DNA of 64,000 nucleotides from Alishewanella metallidurans. GTDB taxonomy: Bacteria > Pseudomonadota > Gammaproteobacteria > Enterobacterales > Alteromonadaceae. The translations under genes were made by a program, and so were the position numbers. This document shows positions 23,502 through 32,655 of the stretch, in pieces; within the stretch, counting starts at the first letter, position 1, and each line of letters opens with the position of its first letter. The stretch lies in assembly GCF_036983985.1 (NCBI RefSeq), contig NZ_JALAHQ010000002.1:248001-312000 (forward strand), read 5' to 3'. The notes under the pieces are model-generated. The model had not been told where the DNA came from and did no database searches. It worked only from the letters and a program-made list of their open reading frames with translations.

Positions 23502-26312
23502 TTATTTAATGCTCAACGCGTCGTTTACTAACGCTTGCTGCTGTTTGTTGTGTACAGATAAATAACCTACAGCAGGCGATGACGATGCATCGCGACCAGC
23601 ATAAGTAAGGTTACCCGCTTTAGGAATTGCAGCACGGAAGTGATGCTGGCTACAATACCAAGCGCCTTGGTTTTGCGGCTCTTCCTGACACCAAACATAG
23701 TCAGTAACATGTTGATACTGGCTCAATACTGCTGCCATTTCTTCATGTGGGAACGGATATAACTGTTCTACACGAACAATAGCAACGTCTGTTTGTTCAC
23801 GCTTACGGCGCTCTTCTAGCAAGTCGTAATAAACCTTACCACTACAGAACACTACTCGCTTCACATCTGCTGGCTTAAGATCATCAATTTCGCCAATCAC
23901 GTTATGAAACTTACCATCGGCCAACTCTTCTAACGTTGAGGTTGCCAATGGGTGACGTAACAATGATTTAGGCGACATAACAATGAGTGGCCGACGCATT
24001 GGGCGAACCATCTGCCGGCGTAGCATATTGTACACTTGCGCAGGTGTGGTAGGCACACAGACTTGCATATTATGATCAGCACATAATTGTAAAAAGCGTT
24101 CTAAGCGCGCAGACGAGTGCTCTGGGCCTTGGCCTTCATAGCCGTGTGGCAGCAATAATGTTAAACCGCATAACCGGCCCCACTTTTGCTCACCTGAACT
24201 TAAGAACTGGTCAATAACTACCTGAGCACCGTTAGCAAAGTCACCGAACTGACCTTCCCAAATTACCATAGCGCGTGGCTCAGCAGTGGCGTAACCATAT
24301 TCAAAGGCCATTACGGCTTCTTCTGACAATGCAGAGTCGTATACCTGGAATGGGCCTTGGTCTTTACTGATATGCTCAAGCGGCGTGTATACCGAACCGT
24401 CAGTTTGGCTATGCAGCGCAGCGTGACGATGGAAGAAAGTACCACGGCCAGAATCTTGACCAACAATACGTACTCGGCTACCTTCAGCCACAATTGATGC
24501 ATAAGCTAAGATTTCAGCAAAACCCCAATCAATTTTCTTTTCACCAGTTAACATTAACGCTCGGTCTTCGTAAACACGACCAACCTGACGCTGCAGCACG
24601 TGGTTTGCGGGAATACGCGTCGCTTCTTTACCAAGCGTAACCAGCTTGTCTACCGACATGCTAGCATCGTATGCACTATCCCAATCACGGCCTAAAAACG
24701 GTGTCCAGTCGGACGAGGCAGAAGTAACCGCTTTACGCTCTTCTACGACACAATCGCCTTTATCTAACGCATCACGATATTGTTCAACTAGCGCGCTAAT
24801 TTGCTCATCGCTGAATAACCCTTCCGCTACCAGCTTTTTCGCGTAAATTTCGCGTGCGGTTGGATGCTTTTTAATTTTTTGGTACATCAATGGCTGCGTT
24901 GCATTTGGCTCGTCCGCTTCGTTATGGCCGTTACGGCGATAACATACTAAGTCGATAACCACATCACGCTTAAAGGTATTGCGGTAATCTACCGCCAACT
25001 GCGCCACAAAAACTACCGCCTCTGGATCATCGCCATTAACGTGGAAAATAGGTGCCTGCACCATTTTCGCAATGTCAGTACAGTATTCTGTTGAGCGCGT
25101 GTCTTCTGGGTTAGACGTAGTGAAACCCACTTGGTTGTTAATAACAATACGTACCGTACCGCCCACTTTAAACGCGCGCGTTTGCGAGATGTTAAAGGTT
25201 TCTGCTACTACACCTTGGCCAGCAAATGCCGAGTCGCCATGAATAGTAATAGGTAGGGCTAATGAACCATCGGTACAACCACGACGGTCCAAGCGAGCAC
25301 GAATTGACCCCATAACTACGGGGTTTACAATTTCTAAATGCGAAGGGTTAAACGCCAATGCTAAGTGTACATTGCCACCTGCGGTAGCAAAATCAGATGA
25401 GAAACCCATATGATATTTAACATCGCCGGCACCGACTACTTCGTATTTACCGGCGAACTCATCAAATAGTTTTGATGGGTTTTTGCCTAGCACGTTAATA
25501 AGTGTATTTAAACGACCACGGTGCGCCATACCAATTACGCAATCTTTCGCGCCCTGCTCACCAGCGTGATGAATCATCGCTTTAAGCATTGGGATCATGG
25601 CATCGCCGCCTTCTAAACCAAAACGCTTTGCGCCTGGAAATTTAGAAGATAAGTATTTTTCAAGACCATCAGCTGCAACTAACCCATTTAAAATGCGGGT
25701 TTTAGTTGGCTTATCATACGAAGGTGTTGATTGATTGGCTTCAAGTCGCTGTTGGATCCAGCGCTTTTCGTCAGTAGAAACAATGTGCATATACTCCGCA
25801 CCGATAGAACCACAATAGGTTTTCTCTAATGCTTTGTATAGCTCACCCAGTTTCATGGTTTCTTTACCTACGGCAAAAGAGCCCACATTAAACTCGGTAT
25901 CAAAGTCGCTTTCTGACAAATCATGGTGCGATAATTCTAAATCACGCACTCGTGACTGTTGCCATAACCCTAACGGATCCAAATTGGCTTGCTGATGACC
26001 GCGAAAGCGGTAAGAGTTAATCAGCTGTAACACCTTCACCTGACGGCTATCGGCGGCGGTGGCAGAATTGACCACCACCACTTCGCGATGCTTATTACGA
26101 GCAAGTTCAGAGAACTGCTGCCTTACGTCAGAATGACGGGTTTCAAGATCGACACCGTCAAGCTTTGGCAATTTAGCGAAAAACTCACGCCATTCATCGC
26201 CAACGCTGGTAGGTTCAGCCAAGTAGGATTCATACAGCTCATCGACGTAGGCCATATTGCCGCCGCCAAGATGAGAAGACTCTAGCCATGCCTTCATTAC
26301 ACCTTCGTGCAT
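23502..26312 (-). CDS. sucA: 2-oxoglutarate dehydrogenase E1
   Basis: 936-residue thiamine-diphosphate decarboxylase of the 2-oxoglutarate dehydrogenase complex; length matches E. coli (933). The N terminus VMKAWLESSHLGGGNMAYVDELYESYL is the SucA-specific E2-binding region. GMAHRGRLNTL, IHGDSAFAGQGVVAE and the thiamine-binding GDDPEAV region are present, and FQLCADHN-type transketolase segments follow. ATG chosen with AGGGA upstream. Tandem terminators separate it from sdhB, so sucA likely needs readthrough or its own promoter in the short 26313-26353 stretch. Confidence 0.98.
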   Translation of the reverse strand: MHEGVMKAWLESSHLGGGNMAYVDELYESYLAEPTSVGDEWREFFAKLPKLDGVDLETRHSDVRQQFSELARNKHREVVVVNSATAADSRQVKVLQLINSYRFRGHQQANLDPLGLWQQSRVRDLELSHHDLSESDFDTEFNVGSFAVGKETMKLGELYKALEKTYCGSIGAEYMHIVSTDEKRWIQQRLEANQSTPSYDKPTKTRILNGLVAADGLEKYLSSKFPGAKRFGLEGGDAMIPMLKAMIHHAGEQGAKDCVIGMAHRGRLNTLINVLGKNPSKLFDEFAGKYEVVGAGDVKYHMGFSSDFATAGGNVHLALAFNPSHLEIVNPVVMGSIRARLDRRGCTDGSLALPITIHGDSAFAGQGVVAETFNISQTRAFKVGGTVRIVINNQVGFTTSNPEDTRSTEYCTDIAKMVQAPIFHVNGDDPEAVVFVAQLAVDYRNTFKRDVVIDLVCYRRNGHNEADEPNATQPLMYQKIKKHPTAREIYAKKLVAEGLFSDEQISALVEQYRDALDKGDCVVEERKAVTSASSDWTPFLGRDWDSAYDASMSVDKLVTLGKEATRIPANHVLQRQVGRVYEDRALMLTGEKKIDWGFAEILAYASIVAEGSRVRIVGQDSGRGTFFHRHAALHSQTDGSVYTPLEHISKDQGPFQVYDSALSEEAVMAFEYGYATAEPRAMVIWEGQFGDFANGAQVVIDQFLSSGEQKWGRLCGLTLLLPHGYEGQGPEHSSARLERFLQLCADHNMQVCVPTTPAQVYNMLRRQMVRPMRRPLIVMSPKSLLRHPLATSTLEELADGKFHNVIGEIDDLKPADVKRVVFCSGKVYYDLLEERRKREQTDVAIVRVEQLYPFPHEEMAAVLSQYQHVTDYVWCQEEPQNQGAWYCSQHHFRAAIPKAGNLTYAGRDASSSPAVGYLSVHNKQQQALVNDALSIK

Positions 26313-26352
26313 TTAGTAGTTTCCCTTAATTTCCGCGCACCTGGAAAAATAG

Positions 26353-26392
26353 CAAAAAAACAGCCTGTTCGCAGGTTACCAGGCCGTTTTTT
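26353..26392 (-). terminator. Second of two terminators between sdhB and sucA
   Basis: Minus-strand 9-bp stem (AACGGCCTG/CAGGCTGTT, one G-T pair) with a 12-nt loop and a seven-T tract. It follows the first sdhB terminator by about 12 nt. Confidence 0.7.
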
Positions 26393-26403
26393 ACTTACAT
26401 ACC

Positions 26404-26427
26404 AAAAAAGGGCGCATTACAGCGCCC
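26404..26427 (-). terminator. Terminator overlapping the sdhB stop codon
   Basis: Minus-strand GGGCGC/GCGCCC stem with the sdhB TAA in its 6-nt loop, followed by TTTTTT. A ribosome terminating at sdhB would cover the hairpin, which may affect its efficiency. Confidence 0.8.
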
Positions 26428-27136
26428 GATTTAACAACATAGATTTAATTTTACCAATTGCTTTGGTTGGGTTCAAACCTTTAGGGCATACGTTAACGCA
26501 ATTCATGATGCCATGGCAGCGGAATACGCTGAATGCATCATCTAGATCGTTTAAACGCTGCTCTGTTGCTGTATCACGGCTATCTGCCAAGAAACGGTAT
26601 GCATTTAGCAAACCGGCCGGGCCGATAAACTTCTCTGGGTTCCACCAAAATGATGGGCAAGAGCTTGAACAACACGCACATAAAATACACTCGTACAGGC
26701 CGTCAAGTTTAGCACGTTCTTCCGGCGACTGCAGAAACTCACCGGCTGGTGGTAACTTGCTGTCGTTAATCAAATACGGCTTCACTTTTTCATACTGCGT
26801 ATAAAACTGGCTCATATCAACCACAAGGTCACGCACTACCGGTAAACCTGGTAATGGACGAACAACAATTTTGCCGCCTTTAGTGCCCGCTGCAGTTAAT
26901 GGCGTAATACAAGCTAGACCATTTTTACCATTAATATTCACACCATCTGAGCCGCAGACGCCTTCACGACAGCTACGACGAAACGATAATGTTGGGTCTT
27001 GCTCTTTCAACTTGATTAGTGCATCAAGCACCATCATGTCGCGTCCTTCAGGATTATCTAACGTGTAATCCTGCATCCGTGGTGCTTTATCAACATCAGG
27101 GTTGTAACGATAGATTGAGAAAACTAACTTCTTCAT
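26417..27136 (-). CDS. sdhB: Succinate dehydrogenase iron-sulfur subunit
   Basis: 239 residues. Carries electrons from SdhA flavin to quinone through three clusters. The 2Fe-2S ligands are in SCREGVCGSDGVNINGKNG, the 4Fe-4S ligands in CILCACCSSSCPSFWW, and the 3Fe-4S ligands in CHGIMNCVNVCPKGLNP. Membrane-associated on the cytoplasmic face. ATG with AGAGGG upstream. Lies 12 nt after sdhA. The stop codon sits inside a terminator hairpin. Confidence 0.98.
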   Translation of the reverse strand: MKKLVFSIYRYNPDVDKAPRMQDYTLDNPEGRDMMVLDALIKLKEQDPTLSFRRSCREGVCGSDGVNINGKNGLACITPLTAAGTKGGKIVVRPLPGLPVVRDLVVDMSQFYTQYEKVKPYLINDSKLPPAGEFLQSPEERAKLDGLYECILCACCSSSCPSFWWNPEKFIGPAGLLNAYRFLADSRDTATEQRLNDLDDAFSVFRCHGIMNCVNVCPKGLNPTKAIGKIKSMLLNRAL

Positions 27137-27148
27137 CGCTGTGCCCTC

Positions 27149-28921
27149 TTAATATGTACGTGCTTTGGGCGGGAAGGCATCACGGAACTTAGGTTCCAAG
27201 TTGACTTCGCGCTTACTCATTGTTTCGGTTTCTGGTGTATAAACACTGTGACATAACCAGTTTTCATCATCGCGATCTGGGAAGTCAAAGCGAGCATGTG
27301 CACCGCGGCTTTCAGTACGGAAATTTGCAGCTACTGCAGTAGAAAATGCCGTATCCATTAGGTTATCTAGCTCTAAACATTCAATACGCTGAGTATTAAA
27401 ATCTGAGCTCTTGTCATCTAAGCGGGCGAATTTCAACCGTTCACGAATTTCTTTTAACTGCTCTAAACCTTCAGCCATAGCTTTACCTTCACGGAATACC
27501 GAGAAGTTTAGCTGCATACACTGCTGTAAGTCTTTCTTAATTTGTACAGGGTCTTCACCTTGACCAGGTGTCGTTGCTTCCCAGCGGCGAACACGTACTA
27601 ACGCCGCGTCAATATCTGACTGCGATGCATCACGAGTTTCAGTGTTTGCCGCAAGTGCTTCACCTAAATGTAAGCCAGTCGCGCGGCCGAATACCACTAA
27701 GTCTAATAGCGAGTTACCACCTAAGCGGTTAGCGCCGTGTACCGACACACAAGCAATTTCGCCACAAGCAAATAAGCCTTTAACGATTGGCGTTGAGCCA
27801 TCGGCTTTAGGTGCAAGTACTTGACCATGCACGTTAGTTGGAATACCACCCATCATATAGTGACAAGTTGGAATAACTGGAATTGGCTCTTTAGTTGGGT
27901 CAACGTGGGCGAAAGTTTTTGATAGTTCGCACACACCTGGTAGACGACTTTCTAATACTTCTGCGCCTAAGTGATCCAGTTTTAACTTAAGGTGAATACC
28001 CCAAGGGCCTTCACAACCACGGCCTTCACGAATTTCGGTCATCATTGAACGTGCAACCACGTCACGGCTAGCTAAGTCTTTGGCGTTTGGTGCGTAGCGC
28101 TCCATAAAACGTTCGCCATCTTTATTTAGCAAGTAACCGCCTTCGCCGCGACAACCTTCAGTAACTAATGTACCCGCACCGGCAATACCTGTCGGGTGAA
28201 ATTGCCACATTTCCATATCTTGTAATGGTACACCAGCACGGATTGCCATGCCGATACCATCACCGGTATTAATATGAGCATTAGTGGTAGACGCATAAAT
28301 GCGCCCTGCACCACCGGTAGCTAATACTGTAGCTTTTGCCTTGAAATAAACGATTTCGCCGGTTTCAATATCAATAGCAGTACAGCCAACGATAGTGCCG
28401 TCTTGGTTTTTCACTAAATCAAGTGCATACCACTCAGAAAATACCTGAGTTTTGTTCTTTACGTTTTGCTGATAAAGCAAGTGCAACAAAGCATGGCCAG
28501 TACGGTCAGCTGCTGCTGCGGTACGAGCAGCTTGCTCACCGCCAAAATTCTGCGATTGACCACCAAATGGGCGCTGATACACGCGACCATTTTCAAAACG
28601 AGAAAACGGTAAACCCATATTTTCTAGTTCAGTTATCGCTTCTGGTCCGGTTTTACACATATATTCGATAGCATCTTGGTCGCCGATATAATCAGAACCT
28701 TTAACGGTATCAAACATGTGCCATTCCCAGTTATCTGGGTGGCTATTACCTAACGCAACTGTAATACCGCCTTGGGCAGAAACAGTATGTGACCGCGTTG
28801 GGAATACTTTTGATAATAGTGCGCAGGTTAAACCTGACTCTGTAATCTGCAATGCGGAGCGCATACCAGCACCACCTGCACCAATTACAATGGCATCAAA
28901 CTCTCTTACTGGAATAGTCAC
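27149..28921 (-). CDS. sdhA: Succinate dehydrogenase flavoprotein subunit
   Basis: 590-residue catalytic subunit that oxidises succinate to fumarate. Seen: FAD-binding IGAGGAGMRSALQ, the covalent-FAD histidine in RSHTVSAQGG, the substrate region HPTGIAGAGTLVTEGCRGEGG, and MGGIPTNVHGQ. The start is GTG and directly abuts the TAA of sdhD with no spacer; GGGGTG upstream serves as ribosome site. Third gene of sdhCDAB. Confidence 0.98.
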   Translation of the reverse strand: MTIPVREFDAIVIGAGGAGMRSALQITESGLTCALLSKVFPTRSHTVSAQGGITVALGNSHPDNWEWHMFDTVKGSDYIGDQDAIEYMCKTGPEAITELENMGLPFSRFENGRVYQRPFGGQSQNFGGEQAARTAAAADRTGHALLHLLYQQNVKNKTQVFSEWYALDLVKNQDGTIVGCTAIDIETGEIVYFKAKATVLATGGAGRIYASTTNAHINTGDGIGMAIRAGVPLQDMEMWQFHPTGIAGAGTLVTEGCRGEGGYLLNKDGERFMERYAPNAKDLASRDVVARSMMTEIREGRGCEGPWGIHLKLKLDHLGAEVLESRLPGVCELSKTFAHVDPTKEPIPVIPTCHYMMGGIPTNVHGQVLAPKADGSTPIVKGLFACGEIACVSVHGANRLGGNSLLDLVVFGRATGLHLGEALAANTETRDASQSDIDAALVRVRRWEATTPGQGEDPVQIKKDLQQCMQLNFSVFREGKAMAEGLEQLKEIRERLKFARLDDKSSDFNTQRIECLELDNLMDTAFSTAVAANFRTESRGAHARFDFPDRDDENWLCHSVYTPETETMSKREVNLEPKFRDAFPPKARTY

Positions 28922-29269
28922 TTAAGCACCCCACAAAACAAACAGGCCTACCGCTACATAAGCGAAAACCAGGGTATAAAGGAAGAATTGTAATACAGCA
29001 CGTAATGCTGGTGACTTAACGTAGTCAGTCAACACCTGCCATAAACCAATGCGGGTGTGCACAGCAATAGAAATTAACGCTAACAAAGTAAAAACTTTAA
29101 CCAGAATATTGGCAAACAAACCATGCCAAATTTCAAAGGTTATTTCTGGGGTGCAAAGAAAGAAACCCAGAATAAACACGATATAAAGTGTCAGTACAAC
29201 GGCCGTTGCACGTAGTGACACAAAATCCTGCACGCCATCGCGTTTCAGGCTTGCTTGGTTTAAAACCAT
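28922..29269 (-). CDS. sdhD: Succinate dehydrogenase membrane anchor subunit D
   Basis: 115 residues from the ATG at 29269 (MVLNQASLKRDGVQDF), equal to E. coli SdhD. A 12-residue upstream extension lies wholly over sdhC and is unlikely. Three membrane helices. VHTRIGLWQVLTDYV includes the haem-ligand histidine and the DY pair near the quinone site. The start overlaps the end of sdhC by 10 bases. Confidence 0.95.
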   Translation of the reverse strand: MVLNQASLKRDGVQDFVSLRATAVVLTLYIVFILGFFLCTPEITFEIWHGLFANILVKVFTLLALISIAVHTRIGLWQVLTDYVKSPALRAVLQFFLYTLVFAYVAVGLFVLWGA

Positions 29270-29637
29270 AGCCAGACTCCTGCTAATACTGCTAATACTA
29301 ACCACAGTGCAATAGTCACTTTGGCGCTTATACCACCTGATTTAAGCTCTTCCCAGTGTCCTAAATCCATAACCAAGTGACGGATACCGCCAACTAGGTG
29401 ATAAAGCAGAACAGTGATAGTGCCCCAGGCTATAAACTTAGCGAGGTGAGATGTCATCAGCTCTTTGACGAAGTCAAAGCTCTGTTGGTCTTGTAGCGAA
29501 TAAGCCCAAGCCCAGATGACGAATACCAAAGCAAAAAATAATGCTACGCCGGTAACCCGGTGCAAAATTGACGCTATGGCCGCTGCCGGAAACGATATGG
29601 TAGAAAGGTCGAGATTTACTGGTCTTTGTTTTTTCAC
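29260..29637 (-). CDS. sdhC: Succinate dehydrogenase cytochrome b556 subunit C
   Basis: 125 residues, three membrane helices. Seen: KKQRPVNLDL N terminus, SILHRVTGV with the quinone-site Ser/Arg, and YHLVGGIRHLVMDLGH with the haem histidine. The start is GTG with only a weak ribosome site (GGGC); no in-frame ATG lies upstream. The leader from the predicted promoter at 29806-29834 would be about 160 nt and contains a 12-nt tandem repeat. First gene of sdhCDAB, divergent from gltA. Confidence 0.95.
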   Translation of the reverse strand: MKKQRPVNLDLSTISFPAAAIASILHRVTGVALFFALVFVIWAWAYSLQDQQSFDFVKELMTSHLAKFIAWGTITVLLYHLVGGIRHLVMDLGHWEELKSGGISAKVTIALWLVLAVLAGVWLWF

Positions 29638-29673
29638 AGTGCTTGCCCATCGATGCCCATAATCGAGCTCTTG

Positions 29674-29697
29674 TTGTCATTGTCGTTGTCATTGCTG
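29674..29697. repeat. 12-nt tandem repeat in the predicted sdhC leader
   Basis: TTGTCATTGTCG followed directly by TTGTCATTGCTG, 10 of 12 bases identical. In the sdhC transcript this reads as an A/C-rich stretch with CAATGACAA twice, starting 37 nt before the start codon. Confidence 0.6.
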
Positions 29698-29805
29698 TAT
29701 AAACAGTCAACACCCAAAATCAATACACCTTATCGCCCAAACTGGATCAGTGCTGCCAGACAGCCGAAAAAGTGCTTGCCGAGTGAACTGTTTAAAAACC
29801 GCATT

Positions 29806-29834
29806 AGTATATATTTCGTAAGCTGTTATTACAA
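29806..29834 (-). promoter_or_regulatory. sdhCDAB promoter
   Basis: On the minus strand, -35 TTGTAA (29829-29834), 17-bp spacer, -10 TATACT (29806-29811). This is the best sigma-70-type match in the 393-bp sdhC/gltA gap on this strand, giving a leader of about 160 nt. Confidence 0.6.
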
Positions 29835-29943
29835 TTTTTGTTTGGTTTTACTGAAAAATAGTCGTATTCAAAACATTACACATTTTACCCGTGAGAGCAA
29901 TAATACTAGAGTCGAATACTTATTAAGCAAATATTCATTAAAA

Positions 29944-29974
29944 TTGACTTTATGGGGGCGTTTGCAGTTAGAAT
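29944..29974 (+). promoter_or_regulatory. Candidate gltA promoter
   Basis: -35 TTGACT (29944-29949) and -10 TAGAAT (29969-29974) with a 19-bp spacer, longer than ideal. The -10 is 56 nt before the gltA start. The rest of the gltA/sdhC gap shows AT-rich sequence but no other site I can name. Confidence 0.45.
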
Positions 29975-30030
29975 AGCGGCCAACTTGCAAAATTCCTTTA
30001 ACCCGATACTACAACAACAGGAGAAATCCA

Positions 30031-31314
30031 ATGGCAGATAAAAAGGCCGTCGTGCAGATCGATGGGAAATCGTTCGAGTTGCCAATATACTCGGGCAGCG
30101 CTGGCACTGACGTAATTGATGTTCGTGCCTTGGGTCAGCATGGTTATTTCACCTTTGATCCGGGTTTCATGTCTACCGGTTCTTGTGAATCAAAAATCAC
30201 TTACATTGATGGTGATAACGGTGTGTTATTACATCGTGGTTATCCGATTGAACAACTGGCAGATCATTCAGACTATTTAGAAGTATGCTACCTGTTGTTA
30301 GAAGGCGAGTTACCAAACGCAGAACAATATAATCATTTCAAAGGCACCATTACCCGCCACACAATGGTACATGAAAAAATTGCGGCCTTTTTCCAAGGTT
30401 TTCGCGTAGATGCGCACCCTATGGCAATGCTGTGCGGTGTGGTTGGTGCAATGTCGTCTTTTTACCATTCCGATTTAGACATTAATGACCCAGAGCAACG
30501 TAAACGCAGCGCCCATCGCTTAATTGCCAAGATGCCTACGTTGTCAGCCATGGCATATAAATACACCGTCGGTCAGCCTTTTGTGCATCCACGTAACGAT
30601 TTAAGCTATTCAGCAAACTTCTTACATATGATGTTTTCGGTACCTGCAGAAGAATACGTAGTTAGCCCCGTTTTAGCTAAGGCCATGGATCGTATTTTTA
30701 TGCTGCATGCTGATCACGAGCAAAATGCGTCTACCTCAACAGTACGTTTAGCGGGCTCATCAGGTGCTAACCCATATGCATGTATTGCCGCGGGCGTAGC
30801 CTCACTTTGGGGGCCTGCACATGGCGGCGCCAACGAAGCTTGCTTAAAAATGTTACAACAAATTGGCTCTGTTGACCGTATTCCAGAATACGTTGCCCGT
30901 GCCAAAGATAAAGATGACTCATTCCGCTTAATGGGCTTTGGTCACCGCGTGTATAAAAACTTTGACCCACGTGCCAAAGTAATGCGCGATACCTGCCATG
31001 AAGTATTAAAAGAGCTAAACGTTAAAGATCCGCTGTTAGATGTAGCAATGGAACTAGAGCGTATTGCGCTGGAAGACCCGTACTTCATCGAGAAGAAACT
31101 GTATCCGAACGTTGATTTCTACTCAGGTATTATCTTAAAAGCAATTGGTATTCCAACGAGCATGTTTACTGTGATTTTTGCTATGTCACGTACTGTTGGC
31201 TGGATTTCACATTGGGACGAGATGCTGGGAGAAAAAGGCCATAAAATTGGCCGTCCGCGTCAGTTATACACTGGTTATACCCAGCGTGATTTTACTCCAC
31301 TGAATAAGCGTTAA
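30031..31314 (+). CDS. gltA: Citrate synthase (type II)
   Basis: 427-residue hexameric-type citrate synthase that condenses acetyl-CoA and oxaloacetate; length equals E. coli GltA. Seen: STGSCESKITYIDGDNGVLLHRGYPIEQLA, the histidine of LHADHEQNAS, and GFGHRVYKNFDPRAK with the second catalytic histidine. The strong ribosome site CAGGAGAAA precedes the ATG. Divergent from sdhCDAB and followed by a perfect-palindrome terminator. Confidence 0.98.
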   Translation: MADKKAVVQIDGKSFELPIYSGSAGTDVIDVRALGQHGYFTFDPGFMSTGSCESKITYIDGDNGVLLHRGYPIEQLADHSDYLEVCYLLLEGELPNAEQYNHFKGTITRHTMVHEKIAAFFQGFRVDAHPMAMLCGVVGAMSSFYHSDLDINDPEQRKRSAHRLIAKMPTLSAMAYKYTVGQPFVHPRNDLSYSANFLHMMFSVPAEEYVVSPVLAKAMDRIFMLHADHEQNASTSTVRLAGSSGANPYACIAAGVASLWGPAHGGANEACLKMLQQIGSVDRIPEYVARAKDKDDSFRLMGFGHRVYKNFDPRAKVMRDTCHEVLKELNVKDPLLDVAMELERIALEDPYFIEKKLYPNVDFYSGIILKAIGIPTSMFTVIFAMSRTVGWISHWDEMLGEKGHKIGRPRQLYTGYTQRDFTPLNKR

Positions 31315-31327
31315 GTTAATTCTGCAT

Positions 31328-31352
31328 AAAAAGCGGCCTAGGCCGCTTTTTT
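31328..31352 (+). terminator. Terminator after gltA
   Basis: A 24-bp perfect palindrome centred on CCTAGG with A-run and T-run flanks, 13 nt past the gltA stop. Works as a hairpin with U-tract in either direction. Confidence 0.88.
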
Positions 31353-31437
31353 CTTAATTAAAATACCGCGCTTAATTTGCGCTACCTTAATAAAACAGGC
31401 AAGATCGCGCCATCTTAGTTAGCGGACCCCTGCCCTT

Positions 31438-32655
31438 ATGCCGGTTTTTGATGTTCAGCAGTTTCGCCAGCAATTTGCTTTTTTTCAGCATAATCCCAAC
31501 TGGGTCTATCTTGATAATGCCGCCACTATGCATAAGCCTAATGCCGTGGTACAGGCAATAATTGAGTTTTATCAGCAGCATAATAGTAATGTACATCGCG
31601 GTGCGCACCAGTTAAGCCAGCAGGCAACGTTATTGTTTGAGCAGGCACGCGGCACGGTTGGCAACTATATTAACGCGGAGTTTAACCATGAAATTATTTT
31701 TACCAGTGGCGCTACCGCAGCATTAAATCAAATTGCCTTTGGTTTAATGCATAGCTTGCTTAAAGCCGGTGATCGCATTTTACTTACCCAACTTGAGCAC
31801 CACGCCAATATTGTGCCTTGGCAACTGCACTGTCAGCGTTTTGGTGTCATTATTGATGTTGTGCCATTAACGGCAGAGCATCAACTTGATTTAGTCGCCT
31901 ACCAACAATTACTCGCGCTTAAACCTAAAGTAGTCAGTTTTAGCCATATCTCTAACGTGTTGGGCCATATTCAGCCGGTAGCGCAGATGGTTGCCTTAGC
32001 TAAAGATGCTGGCGCCGTTACGGTAATAGACGGTGCGCAAGGCATAGTGTACGAACAGCCCGATATGCAGCAGCTTAACTGTGATTTCTATGTATTTTCC
32101 GGCCATAAAGTTTACGGCCCAACCGGTATTGGTGTGTTATACGGCAAAACTCAGTGGCTTGAGCGCTTAACACCGGTATTTGGTGGCGGTGAAATGATAG
32201 ACGAGGTTAGTTTTGCAAAAACCAGCTTTAACCAATTACCGTTTCGTTTAGAAGCGGGTACGCCGAATATCGTCGGTGCTATTGGCCTTATGGCAGCGCT
32301 AAGCTGGTTACAACACTATAACGTCGCAGACATAAAAGCACATAAGTCACTACTACTAAAAGCGTTTTACCAAGGGTTAGCAACCATTAACGCTATAGAT
32401 ATTTTATCGCAGCCTGCGCATAATGCCGGTATAGTGGCATTAAACGTTAACAATGAACACCACTCCGATGTGGCTGAACTGTTAAATCAGCAGCACGTTG
32501 CAGTACGTTCTGGGCAACATTGTGCGATGCCACTATTTAGTTATTTGGCGCAACCCGGCGCGGTGAGATTTTCTTTTGCTGCATACAACACACTAGACGA
32601 TGTAAATCGCTGTTTACTCGCATTAGAACAGTCTGTGGAGATACTAACTAAATGA
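31438..32655 (+). CDS. csdA: Cysteine desulfurase CsdA
   Basis: 405-residue PLP enzyme of the SufS/CsdA group that removes sulfur from cysteine as a persulfide. Seen: YLDNAATMHKP, HHANIVPW, the PLP lysine in FSGHKVYGPTGIG, and the active-site cysteine in RSGQHCAMP. Called CsdA rather than SufS because a sulfur acceptor CsdE overlaps its stop by four bases (ATGA) and tcdA lies alongside, with no suf genes. The ribosome site before the ATG is poor. Confidence 0.9.
   Translation: MPVFDVQQFRQQFAFFQHNPNWVYLDNAATMHKPNAVVQAIIEFYQQHNSNVHRGAHQLSQQATLLFEQARGTVGNYINAEFNHEIIFTSGATAALNQIAFGLMHSLLKAGDRILLTQLEHHANIVPWQLHCQRFGVIIDVVPLTAEHQLDLVAYQQLLALKPKVVSFSHISNVLGHIQPVAQMVALAKDAGAVTVIDGAQGIVYEQPDMQQLNCDFYVFSGHKVYGPTGIGVLYGKTQWLERLTPVFGGGEMIDEVSFAKTSFNQLPFRLEAGTPNIVGAIGLMAALSWLQHYNVADIKAHKSLLLKAFYQGLATINAIDILSQPAHNAGIVALNVNNEHHSDVAELLNQQHVAVRSGQHCAMPLFSYLAQPGAVRFSFAAYNTLDDVNRCLLALEQSVEILTK

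Noticed and set aside
23502..26312. Missing lpd gene after sucB as a sign of gene loss
   Set aside because: Many gammaproteobacteria supply E3 from the pyruvate dehydrogenase locus, so its absence is normal.
26307..26804. 165-residue plus-strand frame over sdhB and the terminators
   Set aside because: Runs antisense to sdhB, crosses two terminators and has no family resemblance.
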